A stretch of DNA of 64,000 bases from Lineolata rhizophorae. Taxonomy: Eukaryota > Ascomycota > Dothideomycetes > Lineolatales > Lineolataceae. Below the pieces are notes generated by a model. It saw only the letters and a list, made by a program, of their open reading frames with translations, ran no database searches and was not told the DNA's origin. Where the stretch lies: the NCBI GenBank assembly GCA_010093515.1, contig MU001672.1, positions 1,493,562 through 1,557,561 on the forward strand, written 5' to 3'. Positions 36,741-48,007 of this stretch are shown one piece after another. Each line of letters starts with the position of its first letter. Position 1 is the stretch's first letter. Both the position numbers and the translations under genes were made by a program.

Positions 36741-39700
36741 GGTGGGTACGAATCGCTACAGCGGCGGACGAGGGGCCCGATTCACCCTCTCCCACTTGAC
36801 TGCGTGAGGGCGGGTGCGACTGCCCTCCTCTATGCAGAACGAACGGCGGAATTAAAAGCGAGAAAGCTGCTGAAATGCCGACGACAGTAGCTGCAGGCTA
36901 GGTGAAGCAAGATGCGGTGCAAAGATGCGAGGACCTCAGCTCAGTTTGAAGGAAAGAAAAGTGGCGCACAAAGGTATCAGGCCAAGGGCGGGCGGATGGA
37001 GAAGCAACTGGAGGAAAGCAAGTGCCGCAGCAAAGGCAGGCAGGCAAAAGTGAAGCCAGATCACTGCACCATGTCTCGGCCCGCCGAAGGGGTGCGGGTT
37101 GTGGGCTAGGTGTGGGTGAAGCGCGAGGAAGGGGAACAAGACACGAAGCCCCGGTAGCGTTCGAGTTGGTGGCGGTCGAAGGCGGTGGGGAGACTACTAG
37201 TAAGACTTCGAAACACGGGCGCCGTGCAGCTTACCCCAGCAGTGCCGCCGAGCGAGCGGAAAGAAAGGCACGAAGCGGACAAGTGTGGGTGATGGATGAT
37301 GAAGCGGCTCGCGAGGCAGGGCAGAGGAAGAAGAATGGGAAAGGTAGGTGGTGGACTGGCAATGGGGCTGCAGGAGAGGAATGATGATTGATCATCCGGT
37401 GGGGAAGGGTCGGCCGGGCAGCCTCGCTCTTGCGCTCTCCGCTGCTGCGCCTGCCCTGGGCTGCTGCGCCGCTACCGAAATCGCGCCCGCCACGGCCTGA
37501 TTCCCCACGCCTCTTTCGCCCGCCCCGCCCGGCTTTAGGAACAACAGCAACCCCCTCACTACGGAGTACCTCCGACTGGATTAGGTGCCGACGAAGATGG
37601 CAGTCTTCTCCGTGAATCTCTTCGCTCTGCTCCGGCAGAAAGTACCTTCGTACGTGCTCCGTACTGCCTATCTTGATGCTATCGAGTCCGGGCCCGATAG
37701 TAGCCCAGGCGCGCCTGCAAACAGCCGGCGCGGGCCACCCCTCTCGAGATTTGACGCAAAGTTTCCACGCGGCCCAGCCTACATAGAAAGCGCCCGCGCT
37801 ATCTACAAAATCTAAATATGCCCGGAAAGCTGGAGTCCGGGGGCGAAAAGCGCCCTTTGGTGGCTATATATATGTACGTAGCAGTGGACCGAGAGGCACG
37901 CACTGTGCGGCCCACTGTAGCCAAAACACCAAGAAGTGCCAACCATGACGGAAATTCCCCCCGGCCCTCACTGCGCAGCCTCCCTCCACAATTGCGCACG
38001 CAAGGCTCTCCTCAGAAGTACTCGGACTCTCGTCGCAGCAACACGTACGCACCATCTTAAGAAATGAGGATTTTGCGGCCGTGATGATTATGGCAGCCGC
38101 GCCCGTGTTTCAGTGGCGTCATCGGTTTCGAATCTCCGATGTCCAACGCGCCGCGATACAGCCAATTGGGGGTTGACTCGGCGCCCACCCAACTCCCCCC
38201 GGCCGCCGGGGGTTTCCACGCAACGGGGTGCCTGAGCATAGAAGCACCCCCGAAAACCCCCGGAAGAAAACCCAAGAGGACAAGAAAAGCGCGCAAGCGC
38301 GTTACGCGGCCCTTTCCGCTCTCCTTTATGTACATGCTAAGACAAGCGCCGCCCCCTTTACGGAATCCATGGATGCGCAGAACTTACTTCCGGCAGCCAC
38401 GAGCCACCCATAGATAGGGGTTCCCGTTCCCGCGGCTGGAGCGAAGCGCGGCCGCCCGGTGCGAATCGAGCCGCATCTGGCAGCCCACGTGCCCGCCCCG
38501 GCGTTGGCGCTGGCCGGGGAACACACCCGCGGAAAAGGCCTGCGGACCCCTGCCGGTCCTGAATGCATCCTACCTTCCATCTCCATATTCGCCCAGGCCC
38601 CAGGGAAAAAAGAGAGAGAGAGAGAGGGACCAAAGTCTTCCGATCGCACCGCCCCGCGCGCCGTCCTCGCCGGCCTAGACCGCGATCCGGCCGCGCGGGT
38701 TAAAGAGGTATGCACATACTCCGTACATACCCAGGTACTAGCACGGGCGGCCAGTTCGGGCCCCATGTCTGCCGCCTACCCGAAGCGGCAGGTGTCTTTC
38801 CCTGAGCTACGAGGGCGCGGTTTTGCCTTGGTCCGGCCTAGTCTGTCTAGCTTTTAGAAGGCGAAAGGAGAAAGCGACTGCGCGAACGGGATTAAAAGTT
38901 AGGCGTCGGGGATACGATGGAGAGAAGCACGCGATGGGCACGAGATCGCCGGAGTGTATGTAAATGCTACCGTTCCATGCGACTGGGATATGCAATTTGG
39001 TGTCAAGGTGCGACTGCTGGGCGGGCAAGTTGTCCAGGTGAATGGGTAAGCATCGTCCCCAAACTGCGGGGAGAGGTGGTCAGCCCTATGGCGCGTCCAG
39101 GCACCTATGGGGGGCAAAGAACCACCACCCATGGGTCTCGTGAGCGGCTATTACGCGCAGGTACCGACCGACCTCACTTAGCTGCGGAGGTCCAACGTCT
39201 CCCATCAGCTCATCACATGAAGCGCACGACAAGTTTAAAAGCAAATCACCATTTTAGTAGCTACCGCCATGCTGCTGCTGGCCATCAAGTCTGCCTGTCA
39301 AAGTCTGTTTCCGTACACCTATCCTCCCATTGACTCGCCTCCTCCATACAACCGCTGCCCCAGCCACCACCAATCCTCTGATAAGACAAGACCGAAAATA
39401 ACCAGCTGCTGAAAAGGGTAACAGAGTGTGACTTGCTCAGAGAGACAAAAGGAAAAGAAACTGAAAAGAGGAAAACATGCTTGCTTGCCGCAGACCTGAC
39501 ATCTGGTGCCGACCGATCATGATGTCGAGGACGAGCGATACCTAGGAAAGGGAATGGGAACAAGGAAGACATGTTAACGAAACACATGCTTTGGGTATTG
39601 AAGTTCCAGCCATCCGCCTGGTTCCATGAAGCTCGTCGATAACAGAGTTCACCTATACCACTTGAGCCGCATCTTTTTTTTGTCCTTTTTTCCTTTTTAA

Positions 39701-39994
39701 GTCCACCAGTTGTGTTTTCGTTCCCCCCCCCCCCCAAATATTACAATACCTCGCTCCGATTTCACAACCCCACTATCACCAAAAACTTGAAAAGGCAAGG
39801 CCACCTGGACCAACGTTGGATGATAAAAGTCGAGGTTGTGTCAAGATGGAGACCCGTTTAAAGTAGCCAACACAGAATTATGCCAGTTGACTTACGCGCC
39901 CCGGATGAGTGGATCCAACGTGTCCGATTTCCAAGGCTTTCAAGGGACATTCAACCACGGCTGCCAGCCACTGCACCCATCATCTGTTGAAATT
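36741..39994. other. Long intergenic region, no gene supported
   Basis: 3.25 kb upstream of nrc-2, reaching the 3' end of the next - strand gene. Several short frames occur on both strands (the longest about 140-150 aa), but none has a recognisable domain or a convincing splice partner. The first part (36.8-38.8 kb) is GC-rich. The part near 39.2-39.8 kb is AT-rich with pyrimidine runs, including a 13-bp C run at 39723. A long nrc-2 5' leader or a non-coding transcript is possible. Confidence 0.5.
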
Positions 39995-42900
39995 TCAAGC
40001 AGGGCCAGGAGCGCCCTCCTTTTCCTTCACATCGCCGAAGCGCTTGCGCCAATTGGTGGCACGCCATCTCTTTTGCTTCTCGTCCGGCGGGGTGGCGGGC
40101 TTGTACATGTGGTGGCTCCCATAGCGGACGCGCTCTGCAATCTGCTCGAGCTTCACCTTGGCCGGCGAAGGAGGCTTCTTGTTGGGGGAGGTAGGAACGG
40201 TCTGGATGTTGGCCAATTGTTTGACTGGAGAGCCGCCGCCAGGGATGACCACGAGAGTCTTCTTTTCATTCATGGTAGTGGCCATGGGAGGACTATTGCC
40301 GGCGGCGTTAGCGCGCGCAGTCAAATCCTCAGCAGCACCGTCGAAGCCCGAGCGATGGTTGGCGTGAGTAGCCTCGAACCTCTGGGCGATTTCGGCCGGC
40401 GACGATCCGGTAATGTTCATATCTTTTAAAGGCGAAGAGCGGAAGCAGGCCTTGTTTCCACTGGACTTGGAACGTTGGTGCAAATGGATCGGACTAACAT
40501 TGGTTCCAGGAACCTGGTTGCCAGCAAGCTTCTTGACCGACGGTGGGGTGTGCTGCTCCGGAGTTTTTGGTAGGCTGCCAACAGCACCGAATGGATTTTC
40601 CACGGGGCGATCGTCACTGCCTTCGTCGATAACCGAACCGCGCTGGAGTTCGGCGCAGGAGCTGCCTGTATAAAAAGGGTTCGCCATGATGCGCTTGAGG
40701 GTCGCACCGCCATCAAGCCCGTAGACGTTCTTTAGGCTCGGAGGGCTCGAATCAGGCGACAATTTGGCACCATTCTTGCGAATCTTCAGGCCAATAATGT
40801 ATCCCTCGATGTAGAGGTCCTCGCCGTCCTTGGCGATGGCTTCCATATTCAAACCATGGCGAACACCTTCCAAGAAGTCGGGATCGCTGCTGCGACGGTG
40901 GTGGGTACGAGGCTTCTCATCTGACCTATCCTGATCGCCCTTCTTATGATTGGGAGGAGTCGTAACGCCTGCCGTAGGATCACAGTCTCTATTCCACGAT
41001 GGAACGCGAGCGTCGGTAGGGGGGCTGGCCGCACAACCTTTCTGTGCATGCTCGTCAGATGGAGTGCGCCTGTGCGCGGGATAGCCACTCTGAGCCTGCT
41101 GCACCGGAGGAGTGATAGGGCCTCCATTGCCATTTGCATGAACGGTAGGATAAACGTGGCGACCAGCAGCCTGCGGCTTTGGACCGGTGAACTTGGTAGC
41201 GGAATGCTCGTCCGGGTTGTTCGGGAAAAAGTCGGAAGTGTTCAACGTCGTGTCGCTCTCCTTTTTCTTAAAGTCAACATCGTACTGTTCAGAAACCCAC
41301 TTTTGAGTCATAACAGCAATGGTGTTCCGCTGGGACACGGTAAGCTCTTGGTGCGAGTCTGTAGGAAACGACAAATTCCTTACTTCTGAGGGACGCTTTT
41401 CGGGAGCGTCAGAGGGGTGATACTCGGGAGACGTAGGGTTGAGCGACGATTTTTTGACATGGTTGACAGGCTGCTTGGAACGCGGATCCCGAATTTCAAT
41501 CGCATGCGAGCGACGGCGATCGACGCTACTATGGTTGGAGCCCGGAGATTTATTCTCGTTCGCGGAAGGTTGAACAACAGGAGTTGCGACAGCTCCGAAG
41601 CCGTTCATTCCGTACTGCTTTGGATACGCCGAGGCGTATTCATTGGCGAACATTCCCGGATAGTAGAACGGCTCGAAATTGCCTCCAGCCTGCTGAAAAG
41701 CAGGCATAGCCGGCATGGTACTTGTGCCGTATGGCGCCAGATGCGAGGGGAAAGCTGCGCGCGCCTGCTCAGAGGGGAAGTGGACGCTCGGAAGCAATTG
41801 AGGGCCGATGTTGGCCTGGTTGTTCACCGTAGTCGCCATATTTCCAGGCCTCATTGTTTCGCCGGGACCATAAGCAGCCTTTTCCAGCTCTTTGACCTGC
41901 TTGCGAACGTTGTCGAGCTCGACTGTGCGACACTTCTTCTCGGCGATGACATTCGCACGGCGAGGGTCCTCAACGGGGAGGTCCATGATGACCTCACGGC
42001 GCTCAAGATCGCGAAGTTCCATTTCCTTCTGCTTGTACTCCCTACGAGCGCGCTCGAGCCTTATAGCCGCAGGGTTGTCCATGGCCGGAGTCTGTGGCGC
42101 CGGACCGCCAACAGGTTGAACGGGTGCAGGAGCATTACCGGAAATGGCGGACGGAAAGCTAGACTGGCCATCAAAGTTCATGCCAACAGGTCCCCAAGGT
42201 GGGACGATGAGCGACGGCACGTTGAGAGCAATTGGCTTGCCATCGTAAATCTGAAAGTAGCGATTATTGCCGTCGGTAATGACAGTGCCATTAGCGTAGG
42301 CATTGCTGGTCCTGGAGCCGTTGAGACCAAAGGCAAAGTTTGCACCGGTCGGCGGGACGTTATAGCCGCCACGATTCTTGTTCGGGCCAGCCATATTGCC
42401 GCTTTGGTAGCGTGGCGAACTGATAGGTGGAATATCGGTCGGTACAACGCGTCCACCAGCTGTGACTCTCATTCCTGGAGGAGAACCGTGCTCTTTGAGG
42501 AGCTTCTCCGCCTTGCCGCGCTTGACAGAAGGCGATGGACTTGGCTTCTTGTCGGAGCGCGCTGGGTTTGCTGATGATTGCAACCCTGGAGGCCGAGGAC
42601 TCGCTTTGCGAAGCGCCTCTGAGCTTTGCTTTCGGCGATCGCGCTTAAGGTCTATGCCGTTGGCGGAGACCGACGGGCGTAGAACGTGCTCTGGAGAGAG
42701 AGAGATATTCAACAACGTGTCGAGACGATGGAGGAGTGGTATGAAAGAAGCTTTGGAGCAGTAGAGTGGGGGCAAGAGCTTGAAGTTGCGTGGATGAAGA
42801 GGGTTGAAGGAGAAGTGTAGAGGAAGAAACGCGTGGAAGAAAAATGTGGAAATGGTTTGATGCGGCACGGTGGCCTACGGTTAGCCACTAGCAACTCGTG

Positions 42901-43108
42901 GGCACTTTGGAGGGATGAAGGTACGGAAGGTCCATCGTGCCTTCCCGGATTGGTATCAAGTGGCTGGAGGCATGACAGCGGAGCTTGAAGGGCGTCGGCA
43001 CTCACCCTTGATAGCGTCCTCATCCCCGAACTTGTCAAATGATACAGCAGACTCCGAAACAGAGTCGCGCAACGCGAGGAGTTCTTCTACTTTGTACGCC
43101 GGTGCCAT
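39995..43108 (-). CDS. Low-complexity protein with eIF4E-binding motif
   Basis: Two exons, complement(39995..42690, 43006..43108), encode 932 aa. Exon 1 begins MAPAYKVEELLALRDS. Residues 5-11 (YKVEELL) are a perfect canonical eIF4E-binding motif, Tyr-x4-Leu-hydrophobic, followed by acidic residues and KFGDEDAIKEHVLRPS across the splice. The rest is mostly disordered (Pro, Ser, Asn-rich), with a charged coiled-coil stretch (RLERARREYKQKEMELRDLERRE, in part) around residues 285-345. A conserved-looking block near 690 reads GEDLYIEGYIIGLKIRKNGAK. I infer a translational regulator of the 4E-T/Eap1/4E-BP type, acting by binding the cap-binding protein; I cannot name a family. The 315-bp intron is long for this window and stays open in frame, but the donor (GTGAGT) and acceptor (TCTCTCCAG) are strong. 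Confidence 0.75.
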
Positions 43109-44713
43109 TGGGAGCTTTGTCGCTGGTCTAGCCTGATGCTGCGAACCTGCCGGTGGTTGCCGCCAAGCCCGCCGGCCGGTGCGTAAAGCCAGCAAACCTA
43201 ACACACCGGATAGGACCGCAAAAGGGGTGTCAGAATGAAACAGACGACTGGGGAGACAGCGAACGGGATATCTGGTTGCCGGAGCAATCAATATAAGTTG
43301 CGCTTATTTCTCAGCTCGAATAATTGGTGCTCTGAGATACAAGAACCGGGTGCCTAGAGAAGCCACCTAATCGCGTAAACAGCAAGAAACGGTTATATCT
43401 TACCAGCGATGATAGTGCAGCTGAGCGAACGAAGTTATTTGGCGTCCTATCCAAACGACGAGCCGTATAAACGAGTGAAAACGAGAAAACTGGTGACTGG
43501 GACAGCACAATTCCAATGAGCGACGAAGAGTTGAATGTGGCGTGAATGCAGAGACAAAAGACAACAGAAGATGCCTGCGAGGGATAACTCAACAAGAACG
43601 AAGGTTGCTCGCCTTCCATCGCTAGGAAGCCACAAGCAGGATTTGAGAGTGGTTTCCGACTATCATTAGGACCGGATATGCAAGTGCCCTTCAGATCTCG
43701 GGGCTCGCGATTCGATTCTCGGCTCCGGCCGTGCATCGCCTACACCAGGGGAAGCCATGAGCACGGCAGCTCTGAGTTTTAAAACGGGGAAGCTACCTTC
43801 CAAGTGTTCCACCTATAAGGAGCATGACATGTTTGGAAAAGGATATCCATTTTGTGAAACCATACTGGGTGGAAGGGGCTCAAATAACCAAGCCTGATAG
43901 CGACTTCCACGAAACCGCTATGTGCCTGACACAGCCACGCTCAGGAACGGAACCAGATCGATCTAGGAGACAAGAACAAGCTTCTGGGGCCTGGAAAGGG
44001 CCTTTCATTGTGGTTCGGGGGCTAGGCTGGCCTTCTTGAAGGTAGAGGACAGATGAAGAAGGGCGAATAGAGCGAAATGGAAGAGGGGTCTCGGACCAGC
44101 CGGTCAACTAGCGAAAATGAAATTGGCCTTGCTGCGGCCGGATGATGTCCAGGCAATGGCTCAACGACTGCGCAGGTGCCTGACAGCACTAGCGAAGGAA
44201 AGCAGGAGACACATTATATCCCGGGAAGCAGCTTGAGACTCAAGCTGAAAATCGAATGAACTATGGAATTTGGAAACTCTACATAGGTACTAGGTCTGTG
44301 GCTATGGCGAGCAACTAAGAAGAGATGTACTTGGATCTTGCGTGGCAGACACGGAGGTGAAGAGATTCGATTACTTTGATGTGCGCTGAGCGGCTGGCGT
44401 GCATGGGTGGGAAGGTGGCAAGGCGCGCTATTGTGAAACGCTGACGCAACTCACGAGGAGGTGTGGTACCATGGGCGAACTCACGTCGCTACTTCCGTTT
44501 GACAACCTTTCTACCTACCTCATGGATATCAAGGCACAACCTTCATGGGAGCTTGCTTCCTCGACGTCAAGTTCCCAGCACAACAGGTCGCCCGTCGAAA
44601 GGCACATCACACAGTGATACAGCGCGCTTGCATTCATGCAGCTAGGCCTCATTGAAACCCTTCGCACCCTATCCCATACCTTCATCGCCGCTAGTAACCC
44701 CTTGCCACCCAAC
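43109..44713. promoter_or_regulatory. Intergenic, upstream of eIF4E-motif gene
   Basis: A 1.6-kb spacer between tandem - strand genes. It holds the promoter and leader of the eIF4E-motif gene and the mre11 3' region. Short frames show nothing recognisable. A TTCGATT-containing stretch near 43712 was tested as a tRNA arm and rejected. Confidence 0.45.
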
Positions 44714-47224
44714 CTACCTTTTCCTCCCTGTTCTCGACGGTGGCGGCGCAGGCTCAAAGGCATCATCGTCCGAGATCTCATCATCACTCTGTCAACCATG
44801 ATTAGCATTTCTAGCGCAACTACAAGCGTTAGTATCAACCAAGCCGGACATACCGGTTCGACCACGGCTCTCCCTCTCCCCTCCGCCCGCGGTTGCGCCT
44901 GGCTCTGCGACGGTTGCTGCGAGACGAAGTCGAGCCTCGTTTGCCTCGAGGATGCCGCGGGCACCGTCCTCGCGGGCGTTGCACGCTTCTTGGGCACCGC
45001 CTTGGATGCCGCCGTCGAGGCCGCGGCCGCCTTGCCAGCTGTAGCGAGGCGCGACGCGCGCTGCGGCGCCGGGGCAACTGGCGCGGGCTCCTCGTCATCC
45101 TCATCCATCTGGTCGTATTCCTGATCGAGCATAATGACGTCGTCATCATCATCTTCTTCGACTGGTGCGGCGCGCCGACCCCTGCCTCTGCCTACGGTCG
45201 TGCTTGAAGCAGACGCTTTTTTGGATGCTGCTGTTGTAGTGCGGCTTGCCGCGGCACCGCCACGACCACGGCCCCGGCCACGGCCACGACCTCGCGTCGT
45301 GGTAGTGGTACGGGAGGGGGCAGGGGCTTCCTCCTCCTCTACATCGTCATCTTCATTGTCACTGTGAATGAGTGCGCCAGGCTGGTCGGCCCAGTCACCA
45401 TCAAGGTCCGTGTCCCAGTTGTCAGGCTTGGGTTTGAGGCGCAGGTGTTTCCGTTTATTCTTTAGGTGGCCCGACGAAAACATCTCCTCTAGTTTGGTGC
45501 GGTATGTCTCCATAGCCTCCGCAATCTCGTCCTCATCAACATCCTCGGATGATAGCAGGTGCTTCATCTGGCTGGCTAAGCTCTCGTTGACGAAGATTTC
45601 CATGGCGTGCTTGTCGTCCTTGTCCACGAACTGGGTGACGGCGTCGCCGAAAGAGTTTTGCGGCAATATCGTTAGGGACTGCGCGGTTAGGAACTCGCGC
45701 ACGAGCTTCTCTACTTTGACGGTGTCGATGGACATCTGCGCTAGGATCGATTCCTCTGGCAAGTTGGTGTTCTCCCGGGCCCGGCGGCCAGCATTAGTCT
45801 TTTTGCGGTAGAATTGAATTACGTCGTTTACGTTAGCAACCTTGCCTACGAAGCGATTCGAGAAGCGTTGCGGGTTTTCGCAGTCGAATCGGCCTCCTTC
45901 TGGCGCCGAATACTCGACGCGTAGCCGTATCAGGGGTAGCGGCGGCCCTTCCTCCTCTTCATCATCGTGCTCGCTCGCCTCTTGCGATGAGCACCATTCC
46001 GCTTTCGCTTGTTCGATTAGCTCCTCCACAATCTCCATTAGGTGCCGAGTTATCGTGGCACGATTGTTGTCATGGCGCCAGACGCCCTTGAGAGCGCGCT
46101 CCTCTTGCAGAACGAGCTCGCGCATCACGAACGGCCGCACTGACCGCAAGCGTATGGGCTCTGATGTAAACGATTTGCCTGTGATGTTGAGGATGGAGAC
46201 CTGTTTCGCCACAGCTTCACCGGGCATTAGTGACGTTGCGACGGAGGAGCCCGGTTGCATGACGTGGAATCCAGTCTCTGGGTTGTAGCGTGGGTCGATG
46301 AGGCATTCGTGCTCATGGCCCCAAATAACAAGGTCAAGGAACTCGGGGAGGAAGTTCTCTGGCAGATAGCCCGTCTCCGTATAGGCATGGTGGTTCTGGT
46401 GGACGCTCATGAGGTTGAACCAATCGTCTTTCTGCACGTTGGGCTGGAAAAACCGCACTTTGCCGTCGCGAAAGGTTCTGAAGAGCCGCTCGTCCCGGAC
46501 ATTACTCATGCCGTAGAGGGCGAGCTTCGTGCGGCCCTTTTGCAGGAGCACCGGTTTGATGGAGATGTTGTCGGACTCAGGGATGCGGCCATAGTAGTTC
46601 AGTAACCCGGAGATCTGAAGTAAGTCAAGGGCAGCCAAATGACCTTCTCCAGAAGGATCGTCATGGTTTCCATGTATGGAAAACACCGGAATGGCGACGT
46701 TAATGTCCGGGTCTTCATAATTCACGTGATCGAAAGCCCTAAATCAATCTCGTGTTAGACAGACTAGAGAACAGGGAGTTGAAAGTGATCAAGCCTGAAC
46801 CTACCCCTGGAAATTTTCGCTCGCGTCGCTCAGCATCTCGAGCTCGCAGGGCTTCTCGCCATAGCAGTTCATGCGCAAGCTGCGCATCACCTGGTACATG
46901 GACTTTCGCGACGGCTTATTCTCGTGGAAGAGATCGCCGGCTAGCAGCACCATGTCGACGTCACGCTCACGCGCCAGACACATGACCTCGTGGAAGCTCT
47001 TCCAGCTGTCGTCGCCCCGGATGGGGTCGCGCTCGTTGTAGCCGACATGGTTGTCCGTCGCAACAAGGATGCGGATCGTGTCGGCGCCTGCGGATGCCCC
47101 GTCAGCCAAATCAGCACAGCGGACAACTTTTTGAAAGAATAGGTGCGTTTTGGGAAGATCGCGCAAGTTGGCCGAAAACGGCCGAAACGCGCAATATCGG
47201 CAGCTGACCTGTCAAGCTGGGCAT
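44714..47224 (-). CDS. mre11: Double-strand-break repair nuclease Mre11
   Basis: Four exons, complement(44714..44788, 44854..46738, 46805..47087, 47209..47224), give 752 aa. Mre11 is the Mn-dependent nuclease of the Mre11-Rad50-Nbs1 complex. Exon 1 is 16 nt (MPSLT plus one base) and joins to [17 protein letters not shown]. Phosphoesterase motifs are DNHVGY (~19), GDLFHE (~55), GNHDD (~125), VHQNHH and WGHEHE (~245). The Mre11 DNA-binding region follows, then an acidic and [13 protein letters not shown]-type C-terminus. The last exon restores a typical tail, [24 protein letters not shown] in part, ending at 44714. If the 65-bp last intron is kept, the frame runs on to 44515 with an unrelated tail. 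The gene is head-to-head with a regulator. Confidence 0.95.
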
Positions 47225-48007
47225 GGCGCCGTTGGCTGGGCTATGGGGCTTGCTGTGTAGGTAGGACGCGGGCTGGCTGAACGCGGACCTCAAAGATACA
47301 TGCGACGAGGACAGCTTCGGACTAGACGCCGCGACGGTGACATTCCCACTTCCGTCCCGCTGGCAAGATCTTTAAAGAGGACGGAGCTCCGTCAAATCCA
47401 CCTCCCACCTCGCACGCGACTTCTCGACGTCTTTTGCCCGCGCGCGTCACATCACGTCGCGCCAGGTCACGTGCTGGGCTTCTGTCTGGCTGGGACGGGA
47501 TAAAATTTATTACGGCGGTAGCCCGTCTCGACGCTAGCAACGCGCGGCCGCGCATCGCCTGCAACTCCCGCTCGCTACCCGGTCGATCGCCCACCACCTC
47601 GGCTCCTTATCGCAGCCCGGTACGGAGTACAACATACATACACAGCCATGATTACGAACCGCTAGGCGAGCGCGCCAACCGCAGACACGGCCGCCAAGCG
47701 CTCGTCCAGGCTCCGCCTGTTCACCTCCCGCTTGAAACCCCCCCAACATCAAAACCACTCTACTATATACGTAGTACCGCGCACTGATCGCCATTCCTAC
47801 CTGGTCAGACTGCAGCCCCCGGCGACCGGCCTCCCTAGCTACGTAGTACTGTACTCGAACTCCCCTTGGCTTCGTTGCTCTCGTCCTCGGGCGCGTCACG
47901 CATCTTCACCGGCTGCTTTCCCAGCTCGCCCGCTCGCAGCCAAGGGCTGTGCGCCCCGGGTTCCACGGTCCCAGCGGACGGGGAGCCCAGGCCGTCCGTC
48001 CGCGGCC
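47225..48007. promoter_or_regulatory. Divergent mre11/regulator region
   Basis: A 783-bp head-to-head spacer. The part next to the + strand regulator is pyrimidine-rich, as expected of a leader. It contains a five-codon upstream ORF at 47648-47665 (ATG to TAG) in a fair start context, which would lie in the regulator's leader if transcription starts before it. Confidence 0.45.

Noticed and set aside
41417-42574. 385-aa open frame on the + strand
   Set aside because: Antisense to the eIF4E-motif gene, with no domain; a shadow of its codon bias.
43640-43735. Possible tRNA because of a TTCGATT motif
   Set aside because: The bases flanking the loop do not form a T-stem, and no matching acceptor or anticodon stem was found.
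44515-44713. Longer C-terminus of Mre11
   Set aside because: Requires retaining an intron with good GTATGT and CAG signals; the spliced tail matches the acidic end expected of Mre11.
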